From Acidobacteria bacterium AH-259-G07 (GTDB lineage Bacteria > Acidobacteriota > UBA6911 > RPQK01 > JADFOI01): 7,908 bases of DNA. Below are positions 1-6,349 of the stretch, in pieces. Position numbers and translations under genes: made by a program. How positions within the stretch are numbered: position 1 is the first letter of the stretch; the number at the start of each line of letters is the position of its first letter. Under the pieces are notes generated by a model. The model saw only the letters and a list, made by a program, of their open reading frames with translations, was not told the origin of the DNA and did no database searches. Location of the stretch: the NCBI GenBank assembly GCA_027717925.1, contig JALLON010000130.1, positions 1-7,908 on the forward strand, in the 5' to 3' direction.

Positions 1-1
1 T

Positions 2-214
2 CGCTCACTGCTGCGGGACTTGTTCCGTTCGGAGGCGGACTTATCCGTCGACACCAAGGGGGGAGTCTTGACGGTCAGCGTTCATTCGATGGCCAATCCT
101 CGGTCCAATCGAGCGATTGAACATCTGCTCGATGAACTCAATGCTGCCGAGCTCAAATATCCAGGTACCAACCTCAAGCTGGTCTACACCCTCGTGGGCG
201 ATGCCCCAGGCTGA
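2..214 (+). CDS. C-terminal end of a transposase-like protein (5' part outside window)
   Basis: This frame is open from the left edge of the window and stops with TGA at 212-214, giving about 70 residues. The protein carries the block ANPRSNRAIEHLLDELNAAE followed by YPGTNLKLVYTL. A tail of this form (a beta-strand stretch, then NR-AI-HL-LN-E, then PGT-L-L-Y) is one I associate from memory with the C-termini of uncharacterised putative transposases; I could not check this. The sequence reads as a real protein: it has a clean alternation of hydrophobic strand and amphipathic helix. It lies antisense to the last 57 or so codons of the IS701-type transposase that converges on it. I infer that it is the older, genuine coding sequence here and that the opposite reading over 44-214 is read-through from the IS. 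The identity is uncertain. Confidence 0.42.
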   Translation, partial: RSLLRDLFRSEADLSVDTKGGVLTVSVHSMANPRSNRAIEHLLDELNAAELKYPGTNLKLVYTLVGDAPG

Positions 215-1398
215 AATCGGGCCCACTTCATTTTCCGCACAGATCAGGAGTTCTGAGGCTACGGAACTGAGCACCAGATGGTGGTGAAAGCCGCGCCAGG
301 AGCGACCTTCAAAGTGGTCCAGCCCCAAGTCGTCCTTGCTGCGCTGATAGTATTGTTCGATTTGCCAACGGGAACGGCTCATTTTGAGGCAGGGGGCGCG
401 CTGGGGCGGGCGATGGAGGTGGGCCAGGTAGTAGTGATAAGCCTTCTCTTGCCCTTGCGGCCAGTCGATCACCAACCACAGCTTTTCCAAGTCGCCACCC
501 GCTTTGCGCAGATTATGCCCGAGGTAGACCTCCATCCAGGCCAGTCGCGTGTAGCGGGCTTTGCCGTCGGCGGCCACCCAGCGACAGTTCTTCCACTTTC
601 CGGGCCCCATCGTGGCGGCCAATTCCTCCAGGGTCCGGGCTTTGGGTGCTTCGGGACTGACATGTCGACGCGTCTTCTTCAGCCGGGTTTCCACCGGCTG
701 CGCCCACCCCTTGTGTTTCCCGGGATCCACCTGCAGAAAAAACTCCATTTTTAACTGCCGTAACTGGCTGCGAAACTCGGCATTGTCCCCATAGACAGCG
801 TCGCCCAAGACCGGAGCCGGCTCCACTCCATCGGCTAAGGCTTCCCGGATCAGTGACAGCGCCAGTTCGGGTTTGGTGGCAAAGGACACCTCAGGCGGCA
901 CGCCCACAGCGCTGCAGCGAGAAGGATCACGGGTCCAGCTCTCCGGCAAATAGAGGCATCCGGCAATGGGAGCCGCGATTTCACCGTCGCTGACCGTCAC
1001 CTCCACACTGACTTGGCAGTTGGCCCGCTTGCCCACTGCTCCGCAATACTGCCGAGCCACTCCCACGGAATGTTTCCCCTGCTTTACCCATCCCGTTTCA
1101 TCCACTATCCAGGCTTGCAGGGGCCCCAGATGGGGAATCACCTCCTGACGGATGGCTCTCCACATCCCGCCTCCTCCCAGGGACTATCCGTCATGAACTG
1201 CTGCAGGCCTTGCCCGTCCACTCCCAGACGCTCCGCCATCGGCTCGATCGACTTACGCTGCCCCGGAAGCAGCAGCCCCTCCACGTAACACGTGGCCGCA
1301 ATCCGCCGTTCACTGCGCCCCACCGTCGCCCCCAGCGGTAGCATGAAATCCTTAAACTCCTCGATACTCTTGCGCCAAAGCTTGTTGTTCCATTCCAT
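41..1398 (-). pseudogene. IS701-type DDE transposase, frameshifted and probably truncated at its C-terminus
   Basis: This would be the transposase of an IS701-type insertion sequence. The N-terminal part starts at ATG 1398, preceded by AGGAG five bases upstream, and reads GRSERR, YVEGLL, RKSIEPMAERLG and QQFMTDSPWEEAG. The catalytic part continues in another frame from about 1165 with MWRAIRQEVIPHLG. Counting from that internal Met, the DDE residues appear to be D22 (VDETGW), D122 (LGDAVYGD) and E270 (EQYYQRSKDDLGLDHFEGR). The KQGKHSVGVARQY block and the WRGFHHH block typical of this group are also present. The two halves join only if one base is added, or two removed, near 1165-1175; I see no classical slippery site there. 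From about residue 318 the frame runs antisense to another coding sequence, so the native C-terminus is probably lost. The total would be about 450 residues. The family call is firm; loss of function is inferred. Confidence 0.85.
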
Positions 1399-1440
1399 GG
1401 ACTCCTATCATGATACAATCCCCCTGACAAAAAATCCACT
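200..1440 (-). mobile_element. Remnant of an IS701-type insertion sequence (approximate ends)
   Basis: The element is defined by the transposase it encodes. The right boundary is placed just upstream of the transposase start, in the AT-rich stretch after 1400. The left boundary is placed where the opposite-strand coding sequence ending at 214 takes over. I could not find a convincing terminal inverted repeat or a target-site duplication, so both ends are estimates. The lost reading frame and the unusual C-terminus suggest an old, inactive copy. Confidence 0.5.
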
Positions 1441-1455
1441 TACTTAACAAAGTAA
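1440..1455. repeat. Short perfect inverted repeat TTACTT-AACA-AAGTAA
   Basis: Six-base arms flank a four-base loop in the AT-rich gap between the transposase start and the next + strand gene. The repeat could be part of an IS end or an operator for the divergent genes on either side. It is short enough to occur by chance in AT-rich DNA and has no T-tract that would make it a terminator. Confidence 0.3.
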
Positions 1456-1519
1456 TACTAGGGGTAAGCCGGCTGAGCAAGATACAATGAAGCCTGAGCG
1501 AGAAGGGTCAAAAGGGAAC

Positions 1520-1729
1520 ATGAGAAAACACTCCAACCATAAAATCTACATCCGAATACTTCGACAAATGTCGCCCGAAAGAAGGCTGCTCAAAGCTTTC
1601 GAATTGTCTGAGTTTACTCGGCAACTTTTTATTCACGGCTTGCGGAAAAGATTTCCCAATTTGTCCGACGAAGAATTCAACGAACTACTTTTGGAGCGTC
1701 TTGGTAAGTGTCACAACAGGAATTATTAA
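1520..1729 (+). CDS. Conserved hypothetical protein, first gene of a nucleotidyltransferase pair
   Basis: This is a small charged protein of 69 residues with no membrane segment or signal peptide. It reads SPERRLLKAFELSEFTRQLF, then a GLRKRFPNLSDEEF block and a C-terminal KCHNRNY. I recognise this pattern (an ERL-KAFELSEF helix, R-RFP-LSEEEF and a terminal KCHNRNY) as a recurring family of uncharacterised small bacterial proteins often found beside nucleotidyltransferase-like genes. That is from memory and unverified. ATG 1520 is preferred because the purine-rich GAAGGG and AAAGGG lie upstream of it; ATG 1487 in the same frame would add 11 residues and has no clear ribosome site. Its last 22 bases overlap the next gene, which implies translational coupling. 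An antitoxin-like or partner role is inference only. Confidence 0.75.
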   Translation: MRKHSNHKIYIRILRQMSPERRLLKAFELSEFTRQLFIHGLRKRFPNLSDEEFNELLLERLGKCHNRNY

Positions 1730-2274
1730 AAAAAGTGATTCAAACACTTGAAGACGCCGGAATCGATTACATGACAACAGGTTCCATCGCCTCAAGCCTG
1801 CAAGGCGAACCACGATCTACCCATGGTATCGACCTCGTGGTCGCTATTGAAAAAGCAGCAGTAAGACACTTAGTCGAGGCTTTTGCGCCGCCTGATTTTT
1901 ACTTGGATGGAGACAGCATTTTTGATGCCATCGACAGGAAGAATATGTTCAACCTCATCGAAGTACAAGAAGGAGACAAAGTTGATTTTTGGATATTAAC
2001 CGATGAAGCCTTTGATCGATCACGTTTTACACGCCGGTGCCTTGAAGATGTCATGGGAATCCAGATTCAGGTTTCAAGTCCCGAAGATACGATTCTTGCA
2101 AAATTAAGATGGGCCAAACTTTCGGGTGGTAGCGAAAAGCATTTCATGGATGCTCTGCGGGTGTATGAAGTGCAATTTGAGAGACTAGACCCTGATTATC
2201 TGGAGTATTGGGTAGAAGAGCTAAATATTGGATCAATGTGGAAAAGACTAATCAAGGAGGCGGAGACCCTATAG
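1708..2274 (+). CDS. Nucleotidyltransferase-fold protein (MNT/AbiEii-like), possible catalytic Asp missing
   Basis: The 188-residue protein opens with an amphipathic helix (ELLKKVIQTLEDAGIDY), then the nucleotidyltransferase motif GSIASSL (G25-S26) and GEPRSTHGIDLVV. The usual form of that second motif is R-T-x-DID, with two metal-binding Asp residues. Here the first is G40 (codon GGT at 1825-1827) and only D42 remains. The third carboxylate is probably D93 in KVDFWI. SPEDTILAKLRWAKLS near residues 128-143 is the helical signature of this group. The start is GTG at 1708, inside the end of the upstream gene, with GGAG about 12 bases before it. Members of this fold transfer nucleotides and include type VII or AbiE-like toxin-antitoxin components. 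Which role this one plays cannot be read from sequence, and the Gly may make it inactive. Confidence 0.78.
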   Translation: MSQQELLKKVIQTLEDAGIDYMTTGSIASSLQGEPRSTHGIDLVVAIEKAAVRHLVEAFAPPDFYLDGDSIFDAIDRKNMFNLIEVQEGDKVDFWILTDEAFDRSRFTRRCLEDVMGIQIQVSSPEDTILAKLRWAKLSGGSEKHFMDALRVYEVQFERLDPDYLEYWVEELNIGSMWKRLIKEAETL

Positions 2275-2285
2275 AAGCTTGACCG

Positions 2286-2739
2286 TTAGCTCTTCGCGAT
2301 CCATTTTTCCAACAACCTGACCACGGTTAGGATCAGCCAGGCGAAGACAGCCGTGATCAGTGCAATCTGATAATAGCCACCGCCACAGGCCACTCCGATG
2401 GCCCCTACGACCCAGATGGTGGCGGCCGTGGTGATGCCCTCGACCGTTCCCCGAGCTCGAATGATGGTACCCGCACCCAGAAAGCCGATCCCGCCGATCA
2501 CGCCTTCAATGATTCGTATGGGATCGACTCGGGAATGCGGAAAACTGCTGATGGTGGCTTGGAACAATTCTAGCGTCAGGAGTGTGAAAGCGGCCGCTCC
2601 CATTGAGACCATCATATGAGTTCTCAAACCAGCCGGTTTTTTTCCGAGCTTCCCGCTCCCATCCCAAAATCGCCCCGAGCAGGATCGAAAGGAAAATTCG
2701 GAACACAATCTCCAGGGTGTGATGAATGTCGCCGATCAT
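2286..2739 (-). pseudogene. MgtC/SapB-family membrane protein with a homopolymer frameshift
   Basis: This is a small inner-membrane protein of the MgtC/SapB family, whose members are linked to growth in low magnesium and to control of ATP synthase. The true start is ATG 2739. It reads MIGDIHHTLEIVFRIF with a first membrane helix and then GWEREARKK, after which a run of seven A's (2637-2643 on the + strand as T's) throws it out of frame. In the other frame the family sequence resumes exactly: PAGLRTHM, MGAAAFTLL, GVIGGIGFLGAG and GITTAATIW, with two further hydrophobic segments, to TAA at 2286. Removing one A gives a continuous protein of about 150 residues, a normal length for short MgtC proteins. 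The ATG overlaps the upstream stop (ATGA). The cause could be mutation, slippage or sequencing error. Confidence 0.85.
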
Positions 2740-3014
2740 TTGAATCTGGAGGCAGCACTTTCGAAGGATTTCTTCAGTTCATTCCAGGCCTTTTCGAAAC
2801 CCGGTTTCACGTCCTCCCAGGCTTTGTTGCTTGCCTTTTTCAATTCCTTCAGCTTGTCCTTTACCCGCTTCAGTTTGGAGGGCAATTCTTGTGCTTGTTT
2901 TTCGTACTCGCTCTTAGCCAGCTTCTCGATCTTTTCCAACAACTCATCGATTTTGGCGCTGAGCTCATTCAACTGAGCCTCCATCTTTTCTTGGTAGGTT
3001 TTTTTGTCTTTCAT
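2736..3014 (-). CDS. Sll1863-like stress-response coiled-coil protein
   Basis: The 92-residue protein is highly charged and almost wholly helical. Residues 1-60 form heptad-like repeats (EKMEAQLNELSAKIDELLEK and similar), and the C-terminus reads KAWEDVKPGFEKAWNELKKS followed by SAASRF. The W-x-x-(V/L)K-G-x-E-x-AW-x-x-L pattern ending in SAASRFK is the mark of the Sll1863-family small proteins, described from cyanobacteria as stress-responsive and of unknown mechanism. There is no signal peptide or membrane segment, so it is expected in the cytoplasm, perhaps lying on a membrane. A strong ribosome site, GAGGAGGG, lies about 8-10 bases before ATG 3014. Its stop overlaps the MgtC start, so the two are very likely co-translated; the family call rests on memory of the pattern. 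Confidence 0.75.
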   Translation of the reverse strand: MKDKKTYQEKMEAQLNELSAKIDELLEKIEKLAKSEYEKQAQELPSKLKRVKDKLKELKKASNKAWEDVKPGFEKAWNELKKSFESAASRFK

Positions 3015-3047
3015 AGCCTTTCCCTCCTCTTAAGCATCGCCCACCCA

Positions 3048-3069
3048 GCACGAAAATACAAAGCACGAA
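3048..3069. repeat. Tandem direct repeat AGCACGAA x2 in the 84-bp gap between pfk and the coiled-coil gene
   Basis: AGCACGAA occurs at 3048-3055 and again at 3062-3069, 14 bases start to start. The neighbouring TGTCAGCTGTCAGT is a second small tandem repeat. The gap holds no clear promoter or terminator. The repeats could be slippage products or a regulatory site between two genes of the same strand. Confidence 0.3.
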
Positions 3070-3098
3070 GGCAGCAAATTGTCAGCTGTCAGTTGAAA

Positions 3099-4211
3099 TC
3101 AATCCCCAAAACTAATCCCCAGGTCCCGTGCGGTCAGGATGGTGTCCGAGTCCAGAGGGACGGTTTTCATGCGTCGGGTAGCGTCCTTGAGAGGTACGTA
3201 CTGTACCCTTGGCGGGTCCAATGCTACCATAACGCCAGATTGGCCATCCTCCAGTGCGCGGACAGCCGCTGCACCGAAGCGCAGCGAGATTAATCGATCG
3301 AAGGTCGTCGGGGTGCCCCCGCGAAGCAGATGCCCCAGTACTACTGTGCGAGTGTCTTTGCCAGTAAGTGCGTGAAGTTCCCGGGCTACCCTCTCCCCGA
3401 TGCCGCCCAAGCGTTCGGCTCGGCCAACTTCCTTTTCGAGAACGGATCGCTCTCCTCCTTTGGGCTTTGCACCTTCAGCTACCACGACAATGGCGTACTT
3501 TTGACCTTGTCGTTCGCATTGCGCAATTTTTTGCGCAACCTTTTGCAAGTCATAGGGGATCTCGGGAATTAGAATCGCATCAGCCGTGCCGGAAACTCCT
3601 ACATCCAGGGCGATCCAACCCGCATAACGCCCCATGACCTCCACCACGATGGTGCGCCGGTGAGACTGGGCGGTTGAATGCAGTCGATCGATGCAAGCCG
3701 TTGCAAAAGATATGGCCGTATCAAATCCAAAGGTGATGACCGTTTTATCCAAATCGTTATCAATGGTTTTGGGCACTCCAACAACACGCAGCCCTTTTTG
3801 AGACAGGACGTTTGCGATAAAAAGAGAGCCGTCACCGCCCACGGCGATCAGCGCGTCAATTCCGTGCGCCTGGAATAATTGTAAAAGCTCATCCGAACGG
3901 TCGACTTCACGGATTTGGCCGTCATCCCCTTTGACGGGATACTTCAATGGGTTTGCTCGGTTGGTGGTTCCTAAGATGGTGCCTCCCAGATGAGTAATTC
4001 CATTGACGGTTTCCCGTGTGAGCTCAATCAAGCCCCCGTCGGAATATGCTTGAGGTTTGAGCAGCCCATTGTAGCCTTCACGAATGCCTACACATTTACA
4101 TCCGCGGTTCAGTGCGGACAGCACGACAGCACGGATCACAGCGTTCAGACCAGGGGCATCACCACCTCCCGTGCTGATTGCAATCATTTTGAGGTTCGAG
4201 GCTTTTTTCAT
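3099..4211 (-). CDS. pfkA: 6-phosphofructokinase, group III-type, predicted ATP-dependent
   Basis: The enzyme phosphorylates fructose 6-phosphate to fructose 1,6-bisphosphate in glycolysis in the cytoplasm. All family motifs are present in its 370 residues: GGGDAPGLN (15-23) for the phosphoryl donor, VGGDGS (124-129), PKTIDND (147-153) with the catalytic base D151, and MGR (193-195) for substrate. PEIPYDL and GHLLRGGTPTTFDR follow later. The residue that separates donors is G128 (E. coli G104), which points to ATP, whereas pyrophosphate enzymes have Asp there. The following K148 (E. coli G124) is the Lys found in pyrophosphate and group III enzymes. This Gly/Lys pairing is known for the ATP-using members of the mixed group III. 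ATG 4211 has GGGGAG eight bases upstream. It lies 61 bp after the oxidoreductase on the same strand. Length is typical. Confidence 0.93.
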   Translation of the reverse strand: MKKASNLKMIAISTGGGDAPGLNAVIRAVVLSALNRGCKCVGIREGYNGLLKPQAYSDGGLIELTRETVNGITHLGGTILGTTNRANPLKYPVKGDDGQIREVDRSDELLQLFQAHGIDALIAVGGDGSLFIANVLSQKGLRVVGVPKTIDNDLDKTVITFGFDTAISFATACIDRLHSTAQSHRRTIVVEVMGRYAGWIALDVGVSGTADAILIPEIPYDLQKVAQKIAQCERQGQKYAIVVVAEGAKPKGGERSVLEKEVGRAERLGGIGERVARELHALTGKDTRTVVLGHLLRGGTPTTFDRLISLRFGAAAVRALEDGQSGVMVALDPPRVQYVPLKDATRRMKTVPLDSDTILTARDLGISFGD

Positions 4212-4272
4212 GCTTGATCTCCCCGGGCAACGTGGTCCAGAAAAGCACCGTCAGATAAAACCGGTTGAACCA

Positions 4273-5478
4273 TTATAGAGGTGCGATCTTCTCAATGATT
4301 TTGCCAGTGTCTTTGTCCTTGAGAATGAGCTTCGTTTTACCATCGGACATTCGCTCTCTCTTAATCAATACGTATCCATCAATTTCGGTCACAGGGGGGC
4401 TTATCTTATCTGGGTGCTCGGCCCCTCGCCACACTTCCAGTTCAATCGGTTCCCACCGTTTGGACTCTGCCGATCGGTAGCAGGCATCGATGATGGCATT
4501 GACAACGTAACCGTCGTAGAACGTCTCCTTAGGTGCTTTGCCATCATCCAAAGCGTTGAACATGTCAATGAACATGTGCGTATAGCCCAGCTCGTGCACT
4601 TCGTCGCCTACCGGGAAAAACCAGCCAGTTTTACCCTCTGCCTTCTCGGCAACGTACTCACTGTGCTCGGCGGCCGTAAACATCTCAAAACCGGTTCGCA
4701 GGAAATGGTTAAGGAAGAGAGTTCCCTCTGTGCCGGATACTTCATCACGCAGATCCATGCCGCCGCGGAAAGCCCAGCTCACTTCCAACTGACCAACTGC
4801 GCCGCTTTCAAACCTGATCAGAGCGATCCCGTGATCTTCAGCCTCCACCGGATGAACGAGGGTATCGGCCCAGCACATTACTTCCACCGGCCTGTTGTTC
4901 TTGCCAACAAAGTTACGAATGATCTCGATACAGTGGCAGCCCATGTCAACGATTGCACCGCCTCCCGCCTGCTCAATGTCCCAGAACCAGGCACTGTGCG
5001 GGCCAGGATGGGTTTCGCGAGATCGCACCCATAACACTTTCCCAAGGGCGCCGTTTCTAACAGACTCCAGTGATTTGAGCGTCTTGGGTGGGTAAACCAG
5101 ATCCTCGAGATAGCCGTGAAAGACACCGGCTATTTCTACCGTGTCCAGCATTCTCTTGGCTTCGGCTGCGTTGCGCCCCAGAGGTTTTGTACACAGGATG
5201 GCTTTGCCTGCCTCAGCGGCCATCGTGACAGCTTGCTCGTGTACATGATTGGGCAGACCAATGACGACCGCGTCGGTCTCCGAGTCGTTGATGGCCTCCG
5301 CCAGATTAGGGGTCCATCTCGGAATTTTCCACTCTTGGGCGAATTGCTTTGCCCGGTCTTCAGTGCGTGAGTATACAACCTGGACCTGCTCTCGGCCGCG
5401 CCGGCCATGCAGCGTCATTGTGTAGAACATACCGATCAGGCCAGTGCCCAACATGGTAATCTTGTGTGCTTGGTTCAT
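4273..5478 (-). CDS. Gfo/Idh/MocA-family NAD(P)-dependent oxidoreductase
   Basis: This is a cytoplasmic dehydrogenase of 401 residues that would oxidise a sugar, inositol or sugar-derived alcohol with NAD(P). It opens with the dinucleotide-binding fold ITMLGTGLIG (7-16). The VVIGLPNHVH strand (71-80) follows, then CTKPLG (96-101), the form here of the EKP motif whose Lys is part of the active site. The second domain holds GGGAIVDMGCHCIE (172-185), in which D178 and H182 fit the conserved substrate-binding and catalytic positions. No signal peptide is present, unlike secreted family members. The exact substrate cannot be told from sequence. ATG 5478 is preceded by GGGAGGGGAG. It is the first gene of the minus-strand run leading into pfk and is divergent from the sugar isomerase and kinase genes, which suggests a shared sugar pathway. 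Confidence 0.9.
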   Translation of the reverse strand: MNQAHKITMLGTGLIGMFYTMTLHGRRGREQVQVVYSRTEDRAKQFAQEWKIPRWTPNLAEAINDSETDAVVIGLPNHVHEQAVTMAAEAGKAILCTKPLGRNAAEAKRMLDTVEIAGVFHGYLEDLVYPPKTLKSLESVRNGALGKVLWVRSRETHPGPHSAWFWDIEQAGGGAIVDMGCHCIEIIRNFVGKNNRPVEVMCWADTLVHPVEAEDHGIALIRFESGAVGQLEVSWAFRGGMDLRDEVSGTEGTLFLNHFLRTGFEMFTAAEHSEYVAEKAEGKTGWFFPVGDEVHELGYTHMFIDMFNALDDGKAPKETFYDGYVVNAIIDACYRSAESKRWEPIELEVWRGAEHPDKISPPVTEIDGYVLIKRERMSDGKTKLILKDKDTGKIIEKIAPL

Positions 5479-5578
5479 TGCCAGTCTCCCCTCCCATAAT
5501 CAATTTGTTATATTAAGCGATATATCCGAATGTGGCGAATCACGAGTTCGGCCTTTCCCAAGACAAGGAATGAAACAA
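5479..5578. promoter_or_regulatory. Divergent intergenic region between the oxidoreductase and sugar isomerase genes
   Basis: This 100-bp gap must carry promoters for both directions. It contains an AT-rich core (TTATATTAAGCGATATATCC, 5507-5528) holding the palindrome GATATATC, and a short GTG-N6-CAC inverted pair to its right. I cannot pick out a pair of -35 and -10 boxes that clearly match the consensus on either strand. A regulator binding site is plausible because the two flanking transcription units are both sugar-related, but none is demonstrated. Confidence 0.4.
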
Positions 5579-6037
5579 ATGAATCCTGCACTGGCCTATC
5601 TTGATGCGGCTCAAGCCATCTTGGAACGTATCCGTGCCACTCAGGTGAAAGCATTGGAACGGGCGGCAGACATCTGCACCCAGTCCATCTCAGAGGGTGG
5701 ATTAGTGCATCTGTTTGGGACGGGTCATTCCCGCATGCCCGTGGAAGAGATGTTCCCCCGGCATGGTAGTTTCCCTGGCTTTCATCCCATCCTTGAGCTG
5801 TCTCTGAGCTATCACCACGCCGAGGGTATGAAGGATCGAGTCGGTCCTGGTTCGACCATTGGCGCTGCCGCGGTAGTCAATGCGCTGAAATGTTTGGTCG
5901 CCGATGGGCTGACCCGCCTGGGACAGCCTCCCATGGTGTTGACCAGCAGCTATTTCATCGGGACTGAAGCCTCCAGCAAACAATTCGATGAATGTTACGA
6001 TGATTACCGGAGGCGGGTTCGGCGCGTCTACGGATGA
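5579..6037 (+). pseudogene. UPF0309-type SIS-domain sugar isomerase with an internal in-frame deletion
   Basis: The N-terminal half matches the SIS-domain proteins of the UPF0309 group, which are predicted to bind or isomerise sugar phosphates. It reads MNPALAYLDAAQAILERIR, then GLVHLFGTGHS (residues 41-51) with the phosphate-binding loop. The C-terminal half reads RVGPGSTIGAAAVVNALKCL and ends FDECYDDYRRRVRRVYG, again typical. Full members are about 240-250 residues; this one is 152. The missing block should lie between YHHA (residue 81) and EGMKD, at about 5815-5830, and would have held the SNSG substrate-binding motif and a long helical part. The reading frame is kept across the join. I therefore call it a probable pseudogene, though a shortened functional protein or an assembly collapse is possible. 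ATG 5579 is chosen because AAGGAA lies eight bases upstream; ATG 5570 has no room for one. Confidence 0.75.
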
Positions 6038-6075
6038 TTGACCGCGTGGGATAAAGTGGCAACCGGGAGAACGCG

Positions 6076-6339
6076 ATGTTCATCGTCATTGGCAGCACAA
6101 CGGTGGATCTGTTTGTGTCCGGCCTGGAGCGTATGCCGGATTGGGGCGGTGATGAGTTCACCGTCGATAATCTCGCCTTCTGTGATGAGCCCTTGACCAT
6201 GGTGCCTGGCGGTAATGGCGGCAACAGTGCCTATGTGCTGGCCAAGCTGGGTGCACCAGTTACGCTATGCAGCGCAATCGGACGGGACAAGCTCGGTGAT
6301 ATTGATGGGGCTTGCGAGGCACTTGGTGGTGGAGAATAG
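6076..6339 (+). pseudogene. PfkB/ribokinase-family sugar kinase, truncated after the N-terminal third
   Basis: Only 87 residues remain of a kinase that is normally about 300. They cover the start of the fold: MFIVIGSTTVDL (the first beta strand and substrate-contact Asp at residue 11), then PGGNGGNSAYVLAKLGA (44-60) with the GG-x-x-x-N sugar-binding loop, then SAIGRDKLGD near 66-75. The essential C-terminal DTxGAGD anion hole and the ATP site are absent, so the fragment cannot be an active kinase. The sequence turns into an unrelated tail near 6305, and the TAG at 6337-6339 lies 10 bp before the stop of the convergent transhydrogenase. GGGAG lies about six bases before the ATG. It starts 38 bp after the isomerase gene and was probably co-transcribed with it. 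Confidence 0.82.
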
Positions 6340-6349
6340 GGAACTTTCC

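Noticed and set aside
278..754. A 158-residue open frame on the + strand
   Set aside because: It is antisense to the conserved catalytic core of the transposase, whose motifs account for the sequence.
207..1490. CAGGCT near 207-212 and its complement near 1485-1490 as terminal inverted repeats of the IS
   Set aside because: Only six bases match fully and similarity fades at once. The right copy would also lie beyond the AT-rich end region. Chance is likely.
2637..2643. Programmed -1 ribosomal frameshifting at A7 in mgtC
   Set aside because: A -1 slip gives the wrong frame. A +1 shift or loss of one A is needed, which the classical slippery heptamer does not provide.
2616..3293. A 225-residue open frame on the + strand
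   Set aside because: It is antisense to the MgtC, Sll1863-like and pfk genes. Its Phe/Leu-rich protein is the complement of the Glu/Lys-rich coiled coil, and it has no family pattern.
3753..3840. Pyrophosphate-dependent phosphofructokinase on the strength of PKTIDND
   Set aside because: The neighbouring GGDGS has Gly, not Asp, at the donor-selecting position, which favours ATP.
4414..5034. A 206-residue open frame on the + strand
   Set aside because: It is antisense to the well-supported Gfo/Idh/MocA oxidoreductase and shows no recognisable motif.
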